Shown here piece after piece: positions 6,059 to 8,141 of a stretch of DNA of 8,141 bases. Under the pieces are notes generated by a model, which worked only from the letters and a program-made list of their open reading frames with translations, did no database searches and was not told the origin of the DNA. Each line of letters starts with the position of its first letter. The first letter of the stretch is position 1. The DNA is from Comamonadaceae bacterium (GTDB taxonomy: Bacteria; Pseudomonadota; Gammaproteobacteria; Burkholderiales; Burkholderiaceae_C), in assembly GCA_947451445.1 (NCBI GenBank), contig CANFZJ010000134.1, positions 1 through 8,141 on the forward strand, given 5' to 3'. The translations under genes were made by a program, and so were the position numbers.

Positions 6059-7288
6059 ATGGCAAAAGAGTACAAAGACTTGGTCGTCGGCGTAGATATA
6101 GGCACCGCGAAGGTGATGGTGGTAGTGGCCGAGGTGCTGGCCGGTGGCGAGCTCAAGTTGGCCGGCTTTGGCGTGGCCCCCAGCAACGGCTTGAAGCGTG
6201 GCGTGGTGGTCAACATCGACGCCACGGTGCAAAGCATCCAGCTGGCGCTGAAAGAGGCCGAGCTGATGGCCGACTGCAAAATTTCCCACGTCTACACCGG
6301 CATCACCGGCAGCCACATCCGGGGCATCAACTCCAGCGGCATGGTGGCCGTGAAGGACCGCGAAGTGACTGCCGCCGACGTGGCCCGGGTGGTCGAAACC
6401 GCCAAGGCCATCAACATCTCCACCGACCAGCGCCTGCTACTGGTGGAGCCGCAAGAATTCGTGATCGACGGCCAGGACGTGCGCGAACCCATCGGCATGA
6501 GCGGCATCCGCCTGGAGGCCAAGGTGCACATCGTCACCGGGGCCCAGAGCGCAGCCGAAAACATCATCAAATGCGTGCGCCGCTGTGGCCTGGACGTAGA
6601 CCAGCTGATGCTGAACCCGCTGGCCAGCAGCCTGTCGGTGCTGACCGAAGACGAGCGCGAGTTGGGCGTGGCCCTGGTGGACATCGGTGCGGGCACGACC
6701 GACGTGGCCATCTTCACCGGCGGAGCCATCCGCCACACGGCCGTGATCCCGATTGCGGGCGACCTGATCACCAGCGACATCGCCATGGCCCTGCGCACGC
6801 CCACCAAGGACGCCGAAGACATCAAGGTCGAAAGCGGCTTTGCCAAGCAACTGCTGGCCGACCCGGACGCGCAGGTGGAAGTACCCGGCCTGGGTGACCG
6901 CGGCCCGCGCATGCTGAGCCGCCAGGCGCTGGCTGGCGTGATTGAACCCCGTGTCGAAGAGATTTACTCGCTGGTGGCCCAGGTCATCCGCGAATCGGGC
7001 TTTGAAGACGTGCTGTCCAGCGGCATCGTGCTGACCGGCGGCAGCGTGGTCATGCCCGGCATGGTCGAGCTGGGCGAAGACATCTTTTTGAAACCGGTGC
7101 GCCGGGGTGTACCCAAGTACCGGGGGGCCTTGTCCGACATGGTGTCGCAGCCGCGTGCCGCCACCGTGATGGGCCTGCTGGAAGAAGCCCGCATTGGCCG
7201 CGCCCGTGGCTTCAAGGTGGCCGCCAAGAATGGTTCCATGAAAACGGCAGTGGGCCGGGTCAAGGACTGGTTTGTGGGGAACTTTTAA
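6059..7288 (+). CDS. ftsA: Cell division protein FtsA (actin-like FtsZ membrane anchor)
   Basis: FtsA is an actin-family ATPase that tethers FtsZ filaments to the inner membrane and recruits later division proteins. The 409 residues (E. coli 420) contain the actin-fold signatures: phosphate-1 GVDIGTAK (11-18), the 1C subdomain (roughly 85-165, from SHIRGI), phosphate-2 VDIGAGTTDVAIF (207-219) and adenosine-binding VLTGGSVVMPGM (324-335). The C-terminus, KTAVGRVKDWFVGNF (395-409), is the expected amphipathic membrane-targeting helix after a basic linker. It starts 16 nt after ftsQ with AGGA 6 nt upstream and ends with TAA. It is followed by a 158-nt leader before its partner ftsZ, unlike the tight joints elsewhere in the cluster. 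No defects are visible. Confidence 0.97.
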   Translation: MAKEYKDLVVGVDIGTAKVMVVVAEVLAGGELKLAGFGVAPSNGLKRGVVVNIDATVQSIQLALKEAELMADCKISHVYTGITGSHIRGINSSGMVAVKDREVTAADVARVVETAKAINISTDQRLLLVEPQEFVIDGQDVREPIGMSGIRLEAKVHIVTGAQSAAENIIKCVRRCGLDVDQLMLNPLASSLSVLTEDERELGVALVDIGAGTTDVAIFTGGAIRHTAVIPIAGDLITSDIAMALRTPTKDAEDIKVESGFAKQLLADPDAQVEVPGLGDRGPRMLSRQALAGVIEPRVEEIYSLVAQVIRESGFEDVLSSGIVLTGGSVVMPGMVELGEDIFLKPVRRGVPKYRGALSDMVSQPRAATVMGLLEEARIGRARGFKVAAKNGSMKTAVGRVKDWFVGNF

Positions 7289-7290
7289 CC

Positions 7291-7386
7291 ATGCACACCA
7301 AGATCTGGCTGGCCCGAGGCAGTCCACCCCGCAGTGGGCGATGGCGATACTGCCATCCGCCCTGGAGGTGTGATGCCTCCGCATAA
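7291..7386 (+). CDS. Possible 31-codon leader peptide upstream of ftsZ
   Basis: An ATG 2 nt after the ftsA stop opens 31 codons (MHTKIWLARGSPPRSG...) ending at TAA 7384-7386. GGGGA (7276-7280) lies 10 nt upstream, a usable if slightly distant ribosome binding site. The frame spans both stem-loops, so its translation would melt them. The peptide is Arg/Pro/Trp-rich with no recognised domain. An open frame this short in GC-rich DNA is often chance. Confidence 0.2.
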   Translation: MHTKIWLARGSPPRSGRWRYCHPPWRCDASA

Positions 7387-7434
7387 AACAACAAAACCAC
7401 CGCAATTGAAGCAACTGCACCCCATTGAACATAT

Positions 7435-7440
7435 TAGGAG
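7435..7440 (+). promoter_or_regulatory. Strong Shine-Dalgarno site of ftsZ
   Basis: TAGGAG, the best ribosome binding site in the window, lies 6 nt before the ftsZ ATG at 7447 in an A/T-rich unpaired context. This fits the high FtsZ level cells need relative to FtsA and FtsQ. Confidence 0.85.
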
Positions 7441-7446
7441 AACCAC

Positions 7447-8141
7447 ATGCCTATCGAAATGATTGAAGTAGAAGAATTTAACCTCGGCACCCAGATCAAG
7501 GTCATCGGCGTCGGCGGCGGCGGCGGCAATGCCGTGGAACACATGATCGGCTGTTCGGTCCAGGGCGTGGAATTCATCAGCGCCAACACCGACGCGCAGG
7601 CCCTGGGCCGCAGCGTAGCCCACAAGACCATCCAACTGGGCGCAAGCGGCCTGGGTGCAGGCAGCAAGCCGGACAAAGGCCGTGAAGCTGCCGAGCTGGC
7701 TGTGGACGACATCCGTGCGGCCATCACCGGCGCGCACATGCTGTTCATCACCGCTGGCATGGGCGGCGGCACCGGCACCGGCGCCGCCCCCGTCATTGCC
7801 CGCGTGGCCAAGGAAATGGGCATTTTGACGGTCGGCGTCATCACCAAGCCCTTCGACTTTGAAGGCCCCAAGCGCATGGCCAACGCCGACAACGGCCTGG
7901 CCGAGCTGGAAGCCAATGTCGATTCGCTGATCGTGGTGCTGAACGAAAAGCTGCTCGAAGTGCTGGGCGACGACGTGACCCAGGACGAAGCCTTTGCCCA
8001 CGCCAACGACGTGCTGAAAAACGCCGTTGGCGGCATTGCCGAAATCATCAACGTGCCCGGCCATGTGAACGTCGACTTTGAAGACGTGCGCACCGTCATG
8101 GGTGAACCCGGCAAGGCCATGATGGGCACCGCCGTGGCCGA
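7447..8141 (+). CDS. ftsZ: Cell division GTPase FtsZ, N-terminal part (3' end outside window)
   Basis: FtsZ is the tubulin-like GTPase that forms the cytokinetic ring. The frame is open to the right edge and gives 231 residues of a protein usually about 380-420 long. Visible parts are: N-terminal peptide through FNLGTQIKVIGVGGGGGNAV (11-30) with the first nucleotide-binding loop, ANTDAQAL (46-53), the tubulin signature GGGTGTG (106-112), VITKPFDFEG (131-140), LNEKLLEVLGDDVTQDEAF (165-183), and the T7 synergy loop NVDFEDVR (208-215) with N208, D210 and D213 that complete the GTPase site of the next subunit. His206 stands before this loop (VPGHVNVDF) where E. coli has Leu. The ATG is fixed by TAGGAG 6 nt upstream. 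The C-terminal linker and the FtsA-binding tail are outside the window. Confidence 0.97.
   Translation, partial: MPIEMIEVEEFNLGTQIKVIGVGGGGGNAVEHMIGCSVQGVEFISANTDAQALGRSVAHKTIQLGASGLGAGSKPDKGREAAELAVDDIRAAITGAHMLFITAGMGGGTGTGAAPVIARVAKEMGILTVGVITKPFDFEGPKRMANADNGLAELEANVDSLIVVLNEKLLEVLGDDVTQDEAFAHANDVLKNAVGGIAEIINVPGHVNVDFEDVRTVMGEPGKAMMGTAVA

Larger units (their letters stand above)
7289..7446 (+). promoter_or_regulatory. ftsA-ftsZ intergenic leader with two stem-loops
   Basis: This 158-nt gap is the only long non-coding stretch in the cluster. Stem-loop 1 (7336-7362) pairs GGGCGATGGC with GCCATCCGCCC around GATACT, ten pairs with one bulged C. Stem-loop 2 (7364-7380) pairs GGAGG with CCTCC around a 7-nt loop. 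Neither is followed by a T run, so read-through into ftsZ is expected. The part from 7382 is A/C-rich and unstructured, leading to the ftsZ ribosome binding site. No convincing -35/-10 pair is present. A role in setting the FtsZ level is plausible but is inference. Confidence 0.55.

Noticed and set aside
7406..7435. Promoter before ftsZ (TTGAAG and CATATT with 18-bp spacing)
   Set aside because: Each box matches only 4 of 6 consensus bases, and the start point would fall beyond the ribosome binding site, cutting it off the message.
7513..7527. Five GGC repeats as a possible phase-variable tract
   Set aside because: They encode the conserved FtsZ Gly run of the nucleotide-binding loop. The tract is in frame and constrained by protein function.
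1..8141. A new defence, mobile or metabolic system
   Set aside because: All eight main reading frames are recognised dcw genes in the standard order. Only junction-level features are unusual.

Overview
The window is a GC-rich stretch of the classic division and cell wall (dcw) cluster. All genes are on the + strand, in the order murD (3' end) - ftsW - murG - murC - ddl - ftsQ - ftsA - ftsZ (5' part). This gene order, the protein sequences (for example the FtsW C-terminal tail, the FtsQ N-terminus and FtsZ with TQDEAFAHANDVLKNAVGG) and the strong G/C third-position bias point to a betaproteobacterium. Burkholderiales, probably a Comamonadaceae member close to Rhodoferax, Polaromonas or Acidovorax, is my best guess. 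The family-level call is recognition, not a computed result.

Layout. Positions 1-449 hold the C-terminal domain of MurD. FtsW starts inside the murD stop codon (ATGA overlap). MurG would be expected to overlap ftsW in the same way, but an extra 86 bp separates them. That segment is bounded by a perfect 23-bp direct repeat carrying the ribosome binding site and the ATGA stop/start, and it holds two short hairpins and a 29-codon frame. MurG-murC and murC-ddl again overlap by ATGA. ddl-ftsQ (12 nt) and ftsQ-ftsA (16 nt) are closely spaced. The only sizeable gap is the 158-nt ftsA-ftsZ leader, which holds two stem-loops, a possible 31-codon peptide and a strong Shine-Dalgarno site. FtsZ runs off the right edge after 231 codons.

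Function. MurD, MurC and Ddl make the cytoplasmic UDP-MurNAc-peptide and its D-Ala-D-Ala end. MurG completes lipid II, and FtsW polymerises it at the septum. FtsQ links the periplasmic divisome parts, and FtsA anchors the FtsZ ring to the membrane. The near-continuous overlaps imply one polycistronic message with translational coupling. I see no convincing internal promoter and no terminator that would split it.

The genes themselves are ordinary and look intact. I found no new defence, mobile or biosynthetic system. The points worth a second look lie at the gene junctions: the duplicated ftsW/murG start-stop module, AT-rich repeat-like tails at the 3' ends of murG and murC that share a 27-nt motif, a perfect 16-bp palindrome just upstream of the ddl start, and the structured ftsZ leader.
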